Notes: generated by a model not told the origin, from the letters alone. Positions 9,470 to 21,873 are shown, counted from the stretch's first letter. The stretch is DNA of 64,000 nucleotides from Nocardioides psychrotolerans (GCF_900113685.1 NZ_FOQG01000002.1:1-64000), one strand, 5' to 3'. Program-made: numbers and translations.

Positions 9470-10336
9470 TCAGCTGGTCCAGGCGGGGTCCTGGGCGATG
9501 CGGGCCAGCTCCAGCACGGTGAGAGGCGGGGCGTCGGCGGAGGCAGGTGAGGTGAAGCCCCACTTGTCGTCGACCGTGTCGGTGGTGGCGAGGTAGACCA
9601 AGCCGCCGTCCGGTCCTCGCAGCGTCACCTCGAGGATGGTGATCTCGCCGATCCTCGAGGTCTCCACGCGCCCCTCGGGCGTCCCGTCCGAGGTCACGAC
9701 CTGCTCGCAGAGCCCCACCGTGACCTTGCCTGGCGGGCAGGTGACGCGCTCGTCGTACGACGGCGACGAGGCGTTGACCTCGGTCGAGACGGTTCCGTCG
9801 GCCTGGGTCGTGGTCACCGGCGGCGGGACCTGCTCGACCTCCCGTGGGTAGAGCACGACCTCGAGCTTGCCGGGACCGTCGGTGTGCGTGGACAGCAGGG
9901 TGACACCCAGCCACCCCGGCACGACCCCGCTCTCGCCGGGGCTCGGGTCGTCGATCACCACCTGGTGCTCGACGACCCGCACGCCCGTGGGCAGCAGTCG
10001 CTCCAAGATGGCGAGCAGGTCTTCGGTGGGCGCGTCCCACCAGCCGGCGGGCCGTTCGGTCGTCTCGGGTGACTGGCTGGTGGGGACGGAGGTCGGGGTC
10101 GGCTCGCTGGCGACGTCTCCGCCGCGTGTGCCTCCGGTGCCGGTCGTCGCTGCGACGACGACCACCACCGTGGCTGCGGCGGCGAGCCCGCCTGCCCCGG
10201 CGAGCACGGTGCGACCGCGCCGCAACCGACGTCCCCGGGCGACGGCCAGCTCGTCGAGACGGACAGGGGCGGTGACGTCACGCATCGCGCGCTCCATCAC
10301 GGCGCGGAGGTCGGTGGCGTCGTCGAGGTGGGTCAT
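9470..10336 (-). CDS. Probable membrane anti-sigma factor partner of SigE-type sigma
   Basis: The product has 288 residues: an N-terminal cytosolic segment of about 45 residues ending in a basic RGRRLRRGR patch, one transmembrane helix at about 47-68, and an external domain of some 215 residues with two Cys close together (TCPPGKVTVGLC). I see no zinc-type HxxxCxxC motif. Its start overlaps the sigma-factor stop (ATGA at 10333), the usual arrangement for a sigma/anti-sigma pair, so the role is inferred from context and topology. The outer domain is the likely signal receiver. Confidence 0.65.
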   Translation of the reverse strand: MTHLDDATDLRAVMERAMRDVTAPVRLDELAVARGRRLRRGRTVLAGAGGLAAAATVVVVVAATTGTGGTRGGDVASEPTPTSVPTSQSPETTERPAGWWDAPTEDLLAILERLLPTGVRVVEHQVVIDDPSPGESGVVPGWLGVTLLSTHTDGPGKLEVVLYPREVEQVPPPVTTTQADGTVSTEVNASSPSYDERVTCPPGKVTVGLCEQVVTSDGTPEGRVETSRIGEITILEVTLRGPDGGLVYLATTDTVDDKWGFTSPASADAPPLTVLELARIAQDPAWTS

Positions 10337-10890
10337 GAGGGGCTCCCATGGGTCAAGGTGGTCGGGTCGTCGAGGAGCACGCGCAGCGTGCGAAGGGCTC
10401 GGAGGCTGCGGTTCTTGACCGCGGCCTCCGTCAGGTCGAGCGCGAGGGCGGTCTGGGCGATGCTGCGGTCCTCCCAGAAACGGAGGACCACCACGGCCCG
10501 GTCGATCGGTGCGAGCTCGGCCAGTGCCGCCATGAGGGCCAGGCGCTCGGTGTGGTCGGTGTGGTCGGTCTGGTCGGTGCGGTGGGTGGTCTGCCCACGA
10601 GTGTCTGCCCGGCCCGTGCGCGTGAGGTCGGCCGCCGGCAGTTCACGGCTGCTGCGGCGGCGCCGGTCGGAGAGGAAGGAGTTGAGGAGCACCCGGTGCA
10701 CGTAGGCCACGGGGTCGTCAACGGCCCGCACGCGTCCCCACCCGGCGTACGCCTTGGCGAGCGCGGTCTGGAGAAGGTCCTCGGCTGCGTGGGGCGAGGT
10801 CGTCAGCAGGTAGGCGCTGCGGTAGAGCTGGTGGGAGCGCGCGGCCATGAACTCCGCGAACTCCCGGTCGTCGCGTTCCGTGCGTCGCAC
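10333..10890 (-). CDS. ECF sigma factor, SigE family
   Basis: This 185-residue sigma-70 family regulator directs RNA polymerase to a small regulon. Region 2 is at residues 10-75 (HQLYRSAYLLTTSPHAAEDLLQ, then DPVAYVHRVLLNSFLS) and region 4 at about 125-175, with a helix-turn-helix (SIAQTALALDLTEAAVKNRS). The linker between them is unusual: a TDQTDHTDH-type run encoded by a 9-bp tandem repeat. It starts at GTG 10890, with GAGGTGA just upstream on the minus strand. It is transcribed with its membrane partner and is divergent from ettA. Confidence 0.9.
   Translation of the reverse strand: MRRTERDDREFAEFMAARSHQLYRSAYLLTTSPHAAEDLLQTALAKAYAGWGRVRAVDDPVAYVHRVLLNSFLSDRRRRSSRELPAADLTRTGRADTRGQTTHRTDQTDHTDHTERLALMAALAELAPIDRAVVVLRFWEDRSIAQTALALDLTEAAVKNRSLRALRTLRVLLDDPTTLTHGSPS
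10550..10585. repeat. 9-bp tandem repeat inside the sigma-factor linker
   Basis: There are four units of consensus GTGTGGTCG (plus strand): two identical, the third with one change and the fourth diverged. Because the period is 9 bp, gain or loss of units changes the Thr-Asp-His linker length by three residues without shifting the frame. Confidence 0.75.
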
Positions 10891-10982
10891 GCGTCACCTC
10901 GTCCCTGTCCCGCGACCCAGGTGGGCCGTCGCAGGTAGAGACGCGGCGAGACCCCGATCAGGTCTCAACCCGGGTTTCCAAC

Positions 10983-10994
10983 TAGGCTCGAGTC
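10983..10994 (+). promoter_or_regulatory. Leaderless -10 box of ettA
   Basis: TAGGCT (10983-10988) is followed by 6 nt and the ATG. No ribosome site is present. Confidence 0.55.
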
Positions 10995-12677
<1,683 letters not shown>

Positions 12678-12703
12678 CGGTGGGCGGAGGTCCGCTTCGA
12701 GGC

Positions 12704-13201
12704 CTAGCGGATCTCCATCTCCGGGTGGCCGGCGATCAGGTGGTCGGCCACCGCGTTCATCACGCGACCCAGCGCGGCGAAGTCCTCGTCGCCGGCGAGG
12801 TCGACGAGGTGGTCGCGCACACCGTTGACGTGCGTGGGCGCGACGTTCTTCAACAGCAGCCAAGCGCGGTCGGTCATCTGGGCGACCACGCCCCGGCCGT
12901 CATCCGGTGAGTCGGCACGGGTGACCAGCTCGGTCTTCTCCATGCGCTTGATCGTGTGGGTGACCCGGCTGCGGCTGTGGGCCAGGGCGTCGGCCAGCTG
13001 GGCCATGCGCAGCTGACCTCCGCGCTCGGAGAGACGCACCAGGATCTCGTACTCCGCCAGGGAGATGCCGTGGTAGCGACGCAGGTCGCTGTCGAGCCGG
13101 TCCAGGAGCAAGGTCGTGCCGAGCACCAGCCCACGCCAGGACCGTTGCTGGTCCTCGTCGAGCCACTGTGTCTCGCGGGCCTCGCCGCCGATGTCTGCCA
13201 C
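12704..13201 (-). CDS. MarR-family transcriptional regulator
   Basis: This protein of about 165 residues has a winged helix: HGISLAEYEILVRLSE, then recognition-helix region LRMAQLADALAHSRSRVTHTIKRMEKT and the wing with a DDGRGV turn. It is likely a dimeric repressor that senses a small aromatic or oxidant ligand. I take GTG 13201 as the start; an upstream ATG at 13285 would extend it through an Arg-rich stretch and into the palindromic element at 13242-13299, which is unlikely. The gene lies downstream of, and in the same direction as, the thiolase. The target is unknown. Confidence 0.85.
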   Translation of the reverse strand: MADIGGEARETQWLDEDQQRSWRGLVLGTTLLLDRLDSDLRRYHGISLAEYEILVRLSERGGQLRMAQLADALAHSRSRVTHTIKRMEKTELVTRADSPDDGRGVVAQMTDRAWLLLKNVAPTHVNGVRDHLVDLAGDEDFAALGRVMNAVADHLIAGHPEMEIR

Positions 13202-13241
13202 GCAGGGAAGTCTAGGAGCACGACACCGACGGCCGGTGACT

Positions 13242-13299
13242 CGAGTCGGCGCAATGTGACGGCGGCGGCGATCTTCGGCTGCCACATCGCGCCGACTCG
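13242..13299. repeat. Dispersed palindromic element, copy 1
   Basis: The arms CGAGTCGGCGC(A/G)ATGTG are at 13242-13258 and 13283-13299, 17 bp with one mismatch, around a 24-nt centre. It lies between the thiolase stop and the MarR start. Two more copies of the same arms occur at 31249 and 44424. Confidence 0.8.
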
Positions 13300-13304
13300 G
13301 CAGG

Positions 13305-14519
13305 TCAGACGCGCTCGAGGATCAGCGCCATGCCCTGGCCGCCACCGACGCACATGGTGATCAGCCCGGTGGACTTGTCGTGCCAGTCGAGCGAGTTGAT
13401 CAGCGTGTTCTGCAGACGGGCGCCCGTCATGCCGAAGGGGTGACCCACGGCGATGGCGCCGCCGTTGACGTTGAGCCGGTCGATGTCGATGCCCAGGTCC
13501 TGGTAGGACGGCACGACCTGGGCCGCGAAGGCCTCGTTGATCTCGACCAGGTCGATGTCGCCGATGCTCATGCCGGCGTACTTGAGCGCGTTCTTCGTCG
13601 CCTCGACCGGGCCGAGGCCCATGATCTCGGGGGAGAGGCCGCTGACGCCGGTGGACACGATGCGAGCCAGCGGGGTCAGGCCCAGCTCGGCGGCCTTGGT
13701 GTCGGACATGATGACGACCGCGGCGGCACCGTCGTTGAGGCCGCAGCAGTTGCCGGCGGTGACGAGACCGTCAGGGCGGAAGACCGGCTTGAGGTCCTTG
13801 ATGCCGTCGTAGGTGACACCGGCCCGCGGCCCGTCGTCGACGCTGACCACGGTGCCGTCGGGCAGCGTGACCGGGGTGATCTCGCGGGCCCAGAAGCCAT
13901 CGTTGATCGCCTTCTCGGCGAGGTTCTGCGAGCGCACGCCGAACTCGTCGAGCTCCTGGCGCGACAACCCGCGCAGCCGTGCGACGTTCTCGGCGGTCTG
14001 GCCCATGGCGATGTAGGCATCGGGGAGGAGGCCGTCCTCACGCGGGTCGTGCCAGTCGACGCCGCCCTCGGCGGTCTTGTCGGTGCGGGCCTTGGCGTCG
14101 TCGAAGGCGTGGTTGTGCGTGTCGGGCCAGTGGTCGGAGGTGCCCTTGACGAAGCGCGAGACCATCTCGACGCCGGCGGAGATGAACACGTCACCCTCGC
14201 CGGCCTTGATCGCGTGGAAGGCCATGCGGGTGCTCTGGACCGACGAGGCGCAGTAGCGCGTCACGGTGGCGCCGGGGACGGCATCCATGCCGTTGAGCAC
14301 GTTGACGACGCGCCCCATGTTGTTGCCGGACTCCCCGCCGGGAAGTCCACAACCCAGGTAGAGGTCGTCGACCGTGTTGCGGTCGAGGGCGGGGATCTTG
14401 TCGAGCGCGGTCTTGACGATGGTCGCCGCCAGGTCGTCAGGACGCAGGTCCTTGAGCGACCCCTTGTTGGCGCGGCCGATGGGCGAACGCGCAACGGAAA
14501 CGATGACTGCCTCGGGCAT
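13305..14519 (-). CDS. Thiolase (acetyl-CoA acyltransferase)
   Basis: This 404-residue thiolase II-fold enzyme performs thiolytic cleavage of 3-ketoacyl-CoA in beta-oxidation (or the reverse condensation). The nucleophile Cys lies in RYCASSVQST (about residue 90), the His in GGAIAVGHPFGMTGAR (about 360), the second Cys in MCVGGGQGMA (about 391) and INEAFAAQ about 320. Length and motifs are complete. It lies 54 nt downstream of the TetR regulator on the same strand and near an acyl-CoA thioesterase, so a fatty-acid catabolic unit under that TetR is plausible. The start has a GGAG ribosome site. Confidence 0.93.
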   Translation of the reverse strand: MPEAVIVSVARSPIGRANKGSLKDLRPDDLAATIVKTALDKIPALDRNTVDDLYLGCGLPGGESGNNMGRVVNVLNGMDAVPGATVTRYCASSVQSTRMAFHAIKAGEGDVFISAGVEMVSRFVKGTSDHWPDTHNHAFDDAKARTDKTAEGGVDWHDPREDGLLPDAYIAMGQTAENVARLRGLSRQELDEFGVRSQNLAEKAINDGFWAREITPVTLPDGTVVSVDDGPRAGVTYDGIKDLKPVFRPDGLVTAGNCCGLNDGAAAVVIMSDTKAAELGLTPLARIVSTGVSGLSPEIMGLGPVEATKNALKYAGMSIGDIDLVEINEAFAAQVVPSYQDLGIDIDRLNVNGGAIAVGHPFGMTGARLQNTLINSLDWHDKSTGLITMCVGGGQGMALILERV

Positions 14520-14573
14520 GGGCGGATCTCCGATCTCTGGTGGGTGATGCGGTGGTCAGACTAGAACAGGTGG

Positions 14574-15164
14574 TCAGGCGGGCTGATCGGCGCTCAGGGG
14601 TTGCATCGCCAGGGCGAGGGAGCGAGCGAGGTAGTCGCGCCGCTCGTCGTCCGGACGCAGCAGTGCCGAGAGCAGGATCCCATCGAAGGAAGCCATCATG
14701 GCCTCCGCGCGGTCGTGGGTCTGGTCCTGCCCGTGACCCGCCAGGATCTCGGCCACGACCCCGACGATCCTGGTGCGCTCGCGGCCCAGCAGGACGGCGA
14801 GCTCCGGGTCGCGTGCGGCCTCCATGGTGAGCTCGACCTTGGCGAGGACCAGGGCGCGCTCGTCGAGCCACCGGGCGAACATGGCGAGCACCAGCTCGAC
14901 CGTGCGCGGGTCCTCGGGCGTGCAGTCGGCGATCTGCTCGAGCAGCTCGTCGATGTCCTGGCCGATCTGGCCCGCGACGTGCTCGGTGAGCGCGATCTGG
15001 AGGGCTCGTCGGGTCCGCAGGTAGGCCGACGTGCTCCCCTGCGGCAGTCCCGCGGCGCGGTCGACCGCCCGGTGCGTGAGCCCGCGCAGGCCCTGCTCGA
15101 CGACGACCGCGGTGGCGGCGTCGAGGATCGCGCGGCGGCGCGGGGTCAACGCGGTGGGCGTCAT
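14574..15164 (-). CDS. TetR-family regulator
   Basis: This 196-residue repressor has an N-terminal helix-turn-helix (RRAILDAATAVVVEQGLRGL, then THRAVDRAAGLPQGSTSAYL) and an all-helical ligand domain. I chose ATG 15164 because the longer frame adds a Pro-rich, unstructured leader, while GAAGG lies just upstream of this ATG. The minus-strand -10 TAGTGT (15214-15209) puts its -35 inside a large dyad (15234-15280), so it probably represses its own promoter and perhaps the divergent small membrane gene. The thiolase downstream suggests an acyl-CoA ligand, by analogy with FadR-type TetR proteins. Confidence 0.88.
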   Translation of the reverse strand: MTPTALTPRRRAILDAATAVVVEQGLRGLTHRAVDRAAGLPQGSTSAYLRTRRALQIALTEHVAGQIGQDIDELLEQIADCTPEDPRTVELVLAMFARWLDERALVLAKVELTMEAARDPELAVLLGRERTRIVGVVAEILAGHGQDQTHDRAEAMMASFDGILLSALLRPDDERRDYLARSLALAMQPLSADQPA

Positions 15165-15233
15165 CGGGCCTTCGTCGGGTGGGCTGTCACGGGCAGCTGG
15201 CGGAGCCCACACTAGTCATGCTTGCGCCGGAAG

Positions 15234-15280
15234 TTCTACAGGTGTAGTTTTCTACACAAGTAAAAACTACACCTGTAGAA
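15234..15280. promoter_or_regulatory. Double palindrome operator in the TetR divergent promoter
   Basis: Two 12-bp palindromes, CTACAGGTGTAG (15236-15247) and CTACACCTGTAG (15267-15278), have centres 31 bp apart, about three helical turns. They sit in an outer inverted repeat with 18-bp arms (15234-15251 and 15263-15280), and GTGTAG-tttt-CTACAC occurs at 15242-15257. The layout suits two repressor dimers on one face of the DNA. Confidence 0.7.
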
Positions 15281-15292
15281 AGTTGGCCCGCC

Positions 15293-15475
15293 ATGACCTT
15301 CGACCTGCTCCCCTCCATCACCCCCTTCGCGATCGCCTTCCTCGCCGTCGCCGGCCTGGCGATCGTGCTGGCGCTGGCCGTGATGACCGACGTCGTTGTC
15401 GGAAACCGCCGCACGCGCGTGGCTCGTCACCAGTCGATCCGCACCTACTACGGCCGGCTCGCGCTCAGCCACTGA
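15293..15475 (+). CDS. 60-residue single-pass membrane protein
   Basis: The product has one hydrophobic helix at about residues 10-35 and a basic C-terminal tail (GNRRTRVARHQSIRTYYGRL), so an N-out, C-in topology is likely. The ATG lies 13 nt after the palindromic operator and is divergent from the TetR gene, which makes it a likely direct target of that repressor. There is no clear ribosome site. I do not recognise the family. Composition and position support a real gene more than homology does. Confidence 0.55.
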   Translation: MTFDLLPSITPFAIAFLAVAGLAIVLALAVMTDVVVGNRRTRVARHQSIRTYYGRLALSH

Positions 15476-15517
15476 TGCCCGGCGACGCTCCGGCGCGCCA
15501 TCTGCGAGAGTCGGGGC

Positions 15518-16390
15518 GTGCGCCACGTCTACGAGTGCCCCCTGCGTTGGGCTGACCTCGACCTCCAGGGTCACGTCAACAACGTGGTCTACGTCGACTA
15601 CCTCCAGGAGGCGCGGGTCGACATGCTGCGCACGCACGCTCCGGAGCCTCGCACCGAGGACCTCGCCGAGGGCGTCGTCGTGGTCCGTCACGAGGTGAGC
15701 TACCGAGCGCCGCTGCACTACCTCCGCGCGAGCGTGAAGATCGAGTCGTGGGTCACCGAGATCCGCGCGGCATCGTTCACGATGGCCTACGAGGTGTTCG
15801 ACGATGCGCCGGACGAGGAGTCCGGGCGGACCGTCTACCTGCGCGCGTCGACCGTGCTGACGCCGTACGTCTTCGCCACCGAGCGCCCCCGGCGGATCTC
15901 CCCGGAGGAGCGCGAGGCGCTCACGCGGCTCCTCGAGCCCGTCGAGCGCGTGCGCCCCGTCCCGTTGGCGCCGGTCGAGCGCGAGCGCGCCAACCACTAC
16001 CGCCTCCACGTGCGCTTCTCTGACGTCGACGTCTACGGCCACGTCAACAACGTGAAGTACTTCGAGTACTTCCAAGAGGCGCGGATCCGCCTGCACGCCC
16101 GGCTCCTGCGCGACGTCGAGGGCCTCGCGCACCCGACGATGGTGGTCGCCCAGACCGACGTCGACTACCGGGTGCCCATCATGTTCCGCCCCGAGCCGTA
16201 CGACGTGTGGTCGCGCATCGTGCGCGTCGGCGAGCGCTCCATGACCGTCGAGGCCGAGATCTGCGACGGCGACGTCGTCCTGTCGCGGGCGCGGGTCGTC
16301 ATGGTCTTCGTCGAGCCTGTGACAGGGCGGGCGGTCGCGCCTGATCCGGCCTATCGCGAGCTGCTGCTCAGCCCGTCACCGACCAGGTGA
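15518..16390 (+). CDS. Acyl-CoA thioesterase with two hot-dog domains
   Basis: The product has 290 residues, made of two 4HBT hot-dog domains at about 1-135 and 150-280. Each carries the active-site helix pattern: RWADLDLQGHVNNVVYVDYL and RFSDVDVYGHVNNVKYFEYF. The tandem domains probably form an internal double hot dog that hydrolyses acyl-CoA. Start GTG 15518 is the first in-frame start; its ribosome site is weak. The protein corresponds in type and neighbourhood to mycobacterial Rv2475c (from memory). It is convergent with glbO. Confidence 0.88.
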   Translation: MRHVYECPLRWADLDLQGHVNNVVYVDYLQEARVDMLRTHAPEPRTEDLAEGVVVVRHEVSYRAPLHYLRASVKIESWVTEIRAASFTMAYEVFDDAPDEESGRTVYLRASTVLTPYVFATERPRRISPEEREALTRLLEPVERVRPVPLAPVERERANHYRLHVRFSDVDVYGHVNNVKYFEYFQEARIRLHARLLRDVEGLAHPTMVVAQTDVDYRVPIMFRPEPYDVWSRIVRVGERSMTVEAEICDGDVVLSRARVVMVFVEPVTGRAVAPDPAYRELLLSPSPTR

Positions 16391-16406
16391 AGACCTCCCG
16401 CGCACC

Positions 16407-16781
16407 TCACTCCAGGGTGTTGACCATGAACTGCGCAGCGTGGGTGACGTAGTCCCAGAACTTCTCGTCCTGCTCGGGGGTGAGTGCGACCTGGTCGAGC
16501 CCGGCGCGGAAGTGCTTCAGCCAGTGGTCCTTGGCCTCAGGGGTGACCGCGAACGGCGCGTGGCGCATCCGCAGTCGGGGATGACCGCGGGTGTCGCCGT
16601 AGGTGGTGGGGCCGCCCCAGTACTGGACGAGGAACAGCAGGAAGCGTTCCTCGGCCGGTCCGAGGTCCTCCTCGGGGTAGAGGGGGCGCAGCACCTCGTC
16701 GGTGGCGACGCCCTCGTAGAACTTCGCGACGATGCGCCGGAAGGTCTCGAAGCCGCCGATCTCGTCGTAGTAGGTGGTCAC
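16407..16781 (-). CDS. glbO: Group II truncated haemoglobin
   Basis: This 124-residue 2-over-2 globin binds O2 and probably takes part in respiration or NO/peroxide handling. Tyr in KFYEGV (B10), the proximal His in RMRHAPF (F8) and Trp in DHWLKHF (G8) are present; G8 Trp is typical of group II (trHbO). The start is GTG 16781; CACAAT lies 6 nt upstream and may be a leaderless -10. The gene is divergent from the OsmC gene and lies near pepN, as glbO does in mycobacteria. Confidence 0.92.
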   Translation of the reverse strand: MTTYYDEIGGFETFRRIVAKFYEGVATDEVLRPLYPEEDLGPAEERFLLFLVQYWGGPTTYGDTRGHPRLRMRHAPFAVTPEAKDHWLKHFRAGLDQVALTPEQDEKFWDYVTHAAQFMVNTLE

Positions 16782-16880
16782 GGATCCATTGTGCTGGGGA
16801 CGCCCGGGCGCCGCGTCACCGGCGTGCGAGACTCAGCGACCCGAGCGACCCACGACACGATCCTCAAGGAGCGAACGCAC

Positions 16881-17306
16881 ATGGCAACGACTCGCAAGGC
16901 CACGACGCACTGGGAAGGCAGCCTCTTCGAAGGCGCCGGCAAGGTCACCTTCGAGTCCTCCGGGCTCGGCACCTACGACGTGTCCTGGCCCTCGCGTGCC
17001 GAGGAGGCGAACGGCAAGACCAGCCCCGAGGAGCTGATCGCCGCAGCCCACTCGTCCTGCTTCTCGATGGCGCTCTCCAACGGACTGGCCAAGGCCGGCA
17101 CCGCAGCCACGTCCCTCGACACGACCGCCGACGTGGAGTTCACGCCCGGCACCGGCATCACCGGCATCAAGCTGACCGTGCGCGCGGTCGTCGAGGGAAT
17201 GAGCAACGACGACTTCGTCGCCGCCGCCGAGGCCGCCAAGACCGGCTGCCCCGTCAGCCAGGCGCTGAGCGGCACCACGATCACCCTCGACGCCGCGCTG
17301 GCCTGA
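16881..17306 (+). CDS. OsmC-family thiol peroxidase
   Basis: This 141-residue dimeric peroxidase reduces organic hydroperoxides. Both redox cysteines are visible: the peroxidatic Cys in AAHSSCFSMAL (about residue 56) and the resolving Cys in TGCPVSQAL (about 123), with the early Arg/Glu typical of OsmC (SPEELIAAA). ATG 16881 follows AAGGAG at 16866-16871. It is divergent from glbO and convergent with the MscS gene. An oxidative or osmotic stress role is inferred from the family. Confidence 0.92.
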   Translation: MATTRKATTHWEGSLFEGAGKVTFESSGLGTYDVSWPSRAEEANGKTSPEELIAAAHSSCFSMALSNGLAKAGTAATSLDTTADVEFTPGTGITGIKLTVRAVVEGMSNDDFVAAAEAAKTGCPVSQALSGTTITLDAALA

Positions 17307-17323
17307 CGCCGACACCGCACGAC

Positions 17324-18340
17324 TCAGGGCTGGTCGGCTCCGGCTTCGGCCGGGGCGGCCGGCTCCTGGCGGTTCCAGACGACCCGCTGGGGCAACGGGA
17401 TCTCGATCCCCTCGACGTCGAAGCGCGACTTGATCCGCTGACGCATCTCGCGCGCGATCGCCCACTGCTCGAGCGGGGCCGTCTTGAGCGTGACCCGCAC
17501 GGTCACGCCGTCGATGCCGAGGCTCTCCACGCCCCACACCTCGGGCTCCTCGATGACTAGGAACTTGTAGTCGTCGTCCTCCCAGAGGTCGTGGGCGACG
17601 TCCTGCAGCACCCGACGCACGCGGGCGAGGTCCTCGCCGTAGGACACGTTGATGTCGAGCACCGTGCGCGCCCAGTTCTGGCTCATGTTGCCGACGCGCA
17701 TGATCTCCCCGTTGGGGACATACCAGACGGTGCCGTTGACGTCGCGCAGTCGCGTGATGCGCAGGCTCACCGCCTCGACGGTGCCGCTGGCCTCGCCCAC
17801 GTCGATGACGTCGCCGACGCCGTACTGGTCCTCGAGGATCATGAAGATGCCGGAGAGGAAGTCCTTGACGAGGGACTGGGCGCCGAAGCCGAGCGCCAGG
17901 CCGATGATGCCGGCGCTCGCGATGAGCGGGGCGATGTTGACCCCGATCTCGCTGAGGATCATGGTCCCGAAGACCGCGATCAGGATGCCGGTGATGATGT
18001 TCTTGAGCAGGCTCCCGATGGTCTTGGCCCGCTGGACGCGTCGGGTCGACGTGACGACGTCGTGCGTGACCGGCGCGTGGGTGCCGCGGCGCACCTTCGA
18101 GAGCCGGCCCACGGCGTCGGGCAGCACCCCGGCCTCGGCGCGCTTGACGATCCGGTCGACGAGGCGGTGCGCGACCCAGCGGGCCACGAAGGCGAGCAGC
18201 ACGAGCCCCACCAGCGCCATGGGTGCGCCGATCAGCACATCGGCCACCTGCGCGACCGTCGAGTTGTCGGTGAGCTGTAGCGCGAGGTCGCAGACCGTCT
18301 CTCCGGCCTCGCAGGGTTCGGTCGTCGCAGTTGGCAGCAT
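17324..18340 (-). CDS. MscS-type mechanosensitive channel
   Basis: This 338-residue channel has transmembrane helices at about residues 38-60, 115-138 and 143-172. The pore helix and beta domain contain GLALGFGAQSLVKDFLSGIF, the MscS hallmark, and a DQYGVGDVIDVGEASGTVE Sm-like strand set follows. The C-terminal domain closes with KSRFDVEGIEIPLPQ. It releases solutes on hypo-osmotic shock. I start at ATG 18340 because the upstream extension to 18424 overlaps the divergent promoter. A short Cys-containing outer segment precedes the first helix. Confidence 0.92.
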   Translation of the reverse strand: MLPTATTEPCEAGETVCDLALQLTDNSTVAQVADVLIGAPMALVGLVLLAFVARWVAHRLVDRIVKRAEAGVLPDAVGRLSKVRRGTHAPVTHDVVTSTRRVQRAKTIGSLLKNIITGILIAVFGTMILSEIGVNIAPLIASAGIIGLALGFGAQSLVKDFLSGIFMILEDQYGVGDVIDVGEASGTVEAVSLRITRLRDVNGTVWYVPNGEIMRVGNMSQNWARTVLDINVSYGEDLARVRRVLQDVAHDLWEDDDYKFLVIEEPEVWGVESLGIDGVTVRVTLKTAPLEQWAIAREMRQRIKSRFDVEGIEIPLPQRVVWNRQEPAAPAEAGADQP

Positions 18341-18386
18341 GCGCCCATGCTTAGCATCTCTGGTCGGGGCTATCGAGCCGAGCCGA

Positions 18387-18399
18387 TACCCTTGCCCTC
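18387..18399 (+). promoter_or_regulatory. Leaderless -10 box
   Basis: TACCCT (18387-18392) is followed by 7 nt and GTG 18400. Confidence 0.45.
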
Positions 18400-18765
18400 G
18401 TGACCACGACGTTCTCCCAACCACTGCGCCGAACAGCGCTCGTCCTCGTGACGGGGCTCACCTCCGTGGGCCTGTCCCTGGCCCTCGCCGCACCCGCGAG
18501 CGCCGAGCCTTCGGAGGGCTGGCCGGTGTCCCAGCCCGTCGACATGCTCGACGCGGTGCTGCTCCTGGCGGGGGTCCCGATCCTCCTCTTCGTCGTCATC
18601 GCGGCGGCCGTCTACCTGCCCGCCCTCGTGCGTGGCGAGCGGATCGCCCCGGGCGCCCCCCACGTCGAGAACCAGTGGCTCGGCGGTCCTCGCAAGAGCG
18701 CCGGCGAGCTGGCAGGCCCCGACGCCGCCACGTCCGAAGCCGGTGGCGCCAGTGGCCGCTGGTGA
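18400..18765 (+). CDS. Small exported membrane protein ahead of DUF5130 gene
   Basis: This 121-residue protein starts at GTG 18400. It has a cleavable-looking signal (core LVLVTGLTSVGLSLALAAPASA), a short outer loop, one transmembrane helix at about 50-72 and a Gly/Pro-rich cytosolic tail. Its 3' end overlaps the next gene, and the pair is probably co-transcribed and functionally linked. No catalytic motif is seen. The function is unknown. Confidence 0.7.
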   Translation: MTTTFSQPLRRTALVLVTGLTSVGLSLALAAPASAEPSEGWPVSQPVDMLDAVLLLAGVPILLFVVIAAAVYLPALVRGERIAPGAPHVENQWLGGPRKSAGELAGPDAATSEAGGASGRW

Positions 18766-19138
18766 CCCCTTCAGCAGCGCGGAGAGGTTCGCGCTGGACG
18801 AGACGATCCGTAAGGCCGAGCAGCTGTGCCGCGCGGAGATCTCGGTGTTCGTCGGTACGTCGGGCAGTGAGCCGCGTGCCTTCGCGTCGAGCCTGCACAA
18901 CTCGCTGGTGGCACCCGCGCGCAGCATCCTGATCCTGGTCGACCCGGTGGCTCGCGCCCTCGAGGTCGTCACCGGCAGCTACGTGCGGCGCACGCTCAGT
19001 GATCCCGAGGTCGAGCTCGCCGTCCTCGCGATGCAGGCCGACTTCGCCGCGGGCGACCTGGTCGGTGGCCTCAAGCGCGGCATCTCGTTCCTAGCCGAGC
19101 ACGCACGCCCGGCCGAGACGCTGCACTCCGGTCAGTAG
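18752..19138 (+). CDS. DUF5130 (TPM-like) domain protein
   Basis: This protein of about 128 residues begins near FSSAERFALDETIRKAEQLC and matches the DUF5130 type, related to TPM-fold domains (EISVFVGTSG, ILILVDPVARALEVVTGSYV, DLVGGLKRGISFL). It looks cytosolic. The start is uncertain: GTG 18752 or GTG 18743, both inside the preceding gene, so translation is coupled. The partner upstream is a small membrane protein, and together they may form a membrane-associated complex; this is inference. Confidence 0.75.
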   Translation: MAAGDPFSSAERFALDETIRKAEQLCRAEISVFVGTSGSEPRAFASSLHNSLVAPARSILILVDPVARALEVVTGSYVRRTLSDPEVELAVLAMQADFAAGDLVGGLKRGISFLAEHARPAETLHSGQ

Positions 19139-19179
19139 CGGCTCCGCCGACGTCGAGACCCGGAGACCGGGAGACCCCC

Positions 19180-21747
<2,568 letters not shown>

Positions 21748-21873
21748 GCGCGCCATCATGACAGCAGCCGTACGGGGTCGGGACACGAGTGGGGCGTGGG
21801 GCTGGTGTCACTCCGTGAGAAAATTGTCGCGAAACGCCGCGCGCGGTGCTTGACACATGTTTAATCACTGTTC

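Noticed and set aside
4400..10890. Idea that the PrsW protease cleaves the anti-sigma factor encoded at 9.5-10.3 kb
   Set aside because: Both are in the window, but they are on opposite strands in separate operons with ssb between. Nothing in the sequence links them.
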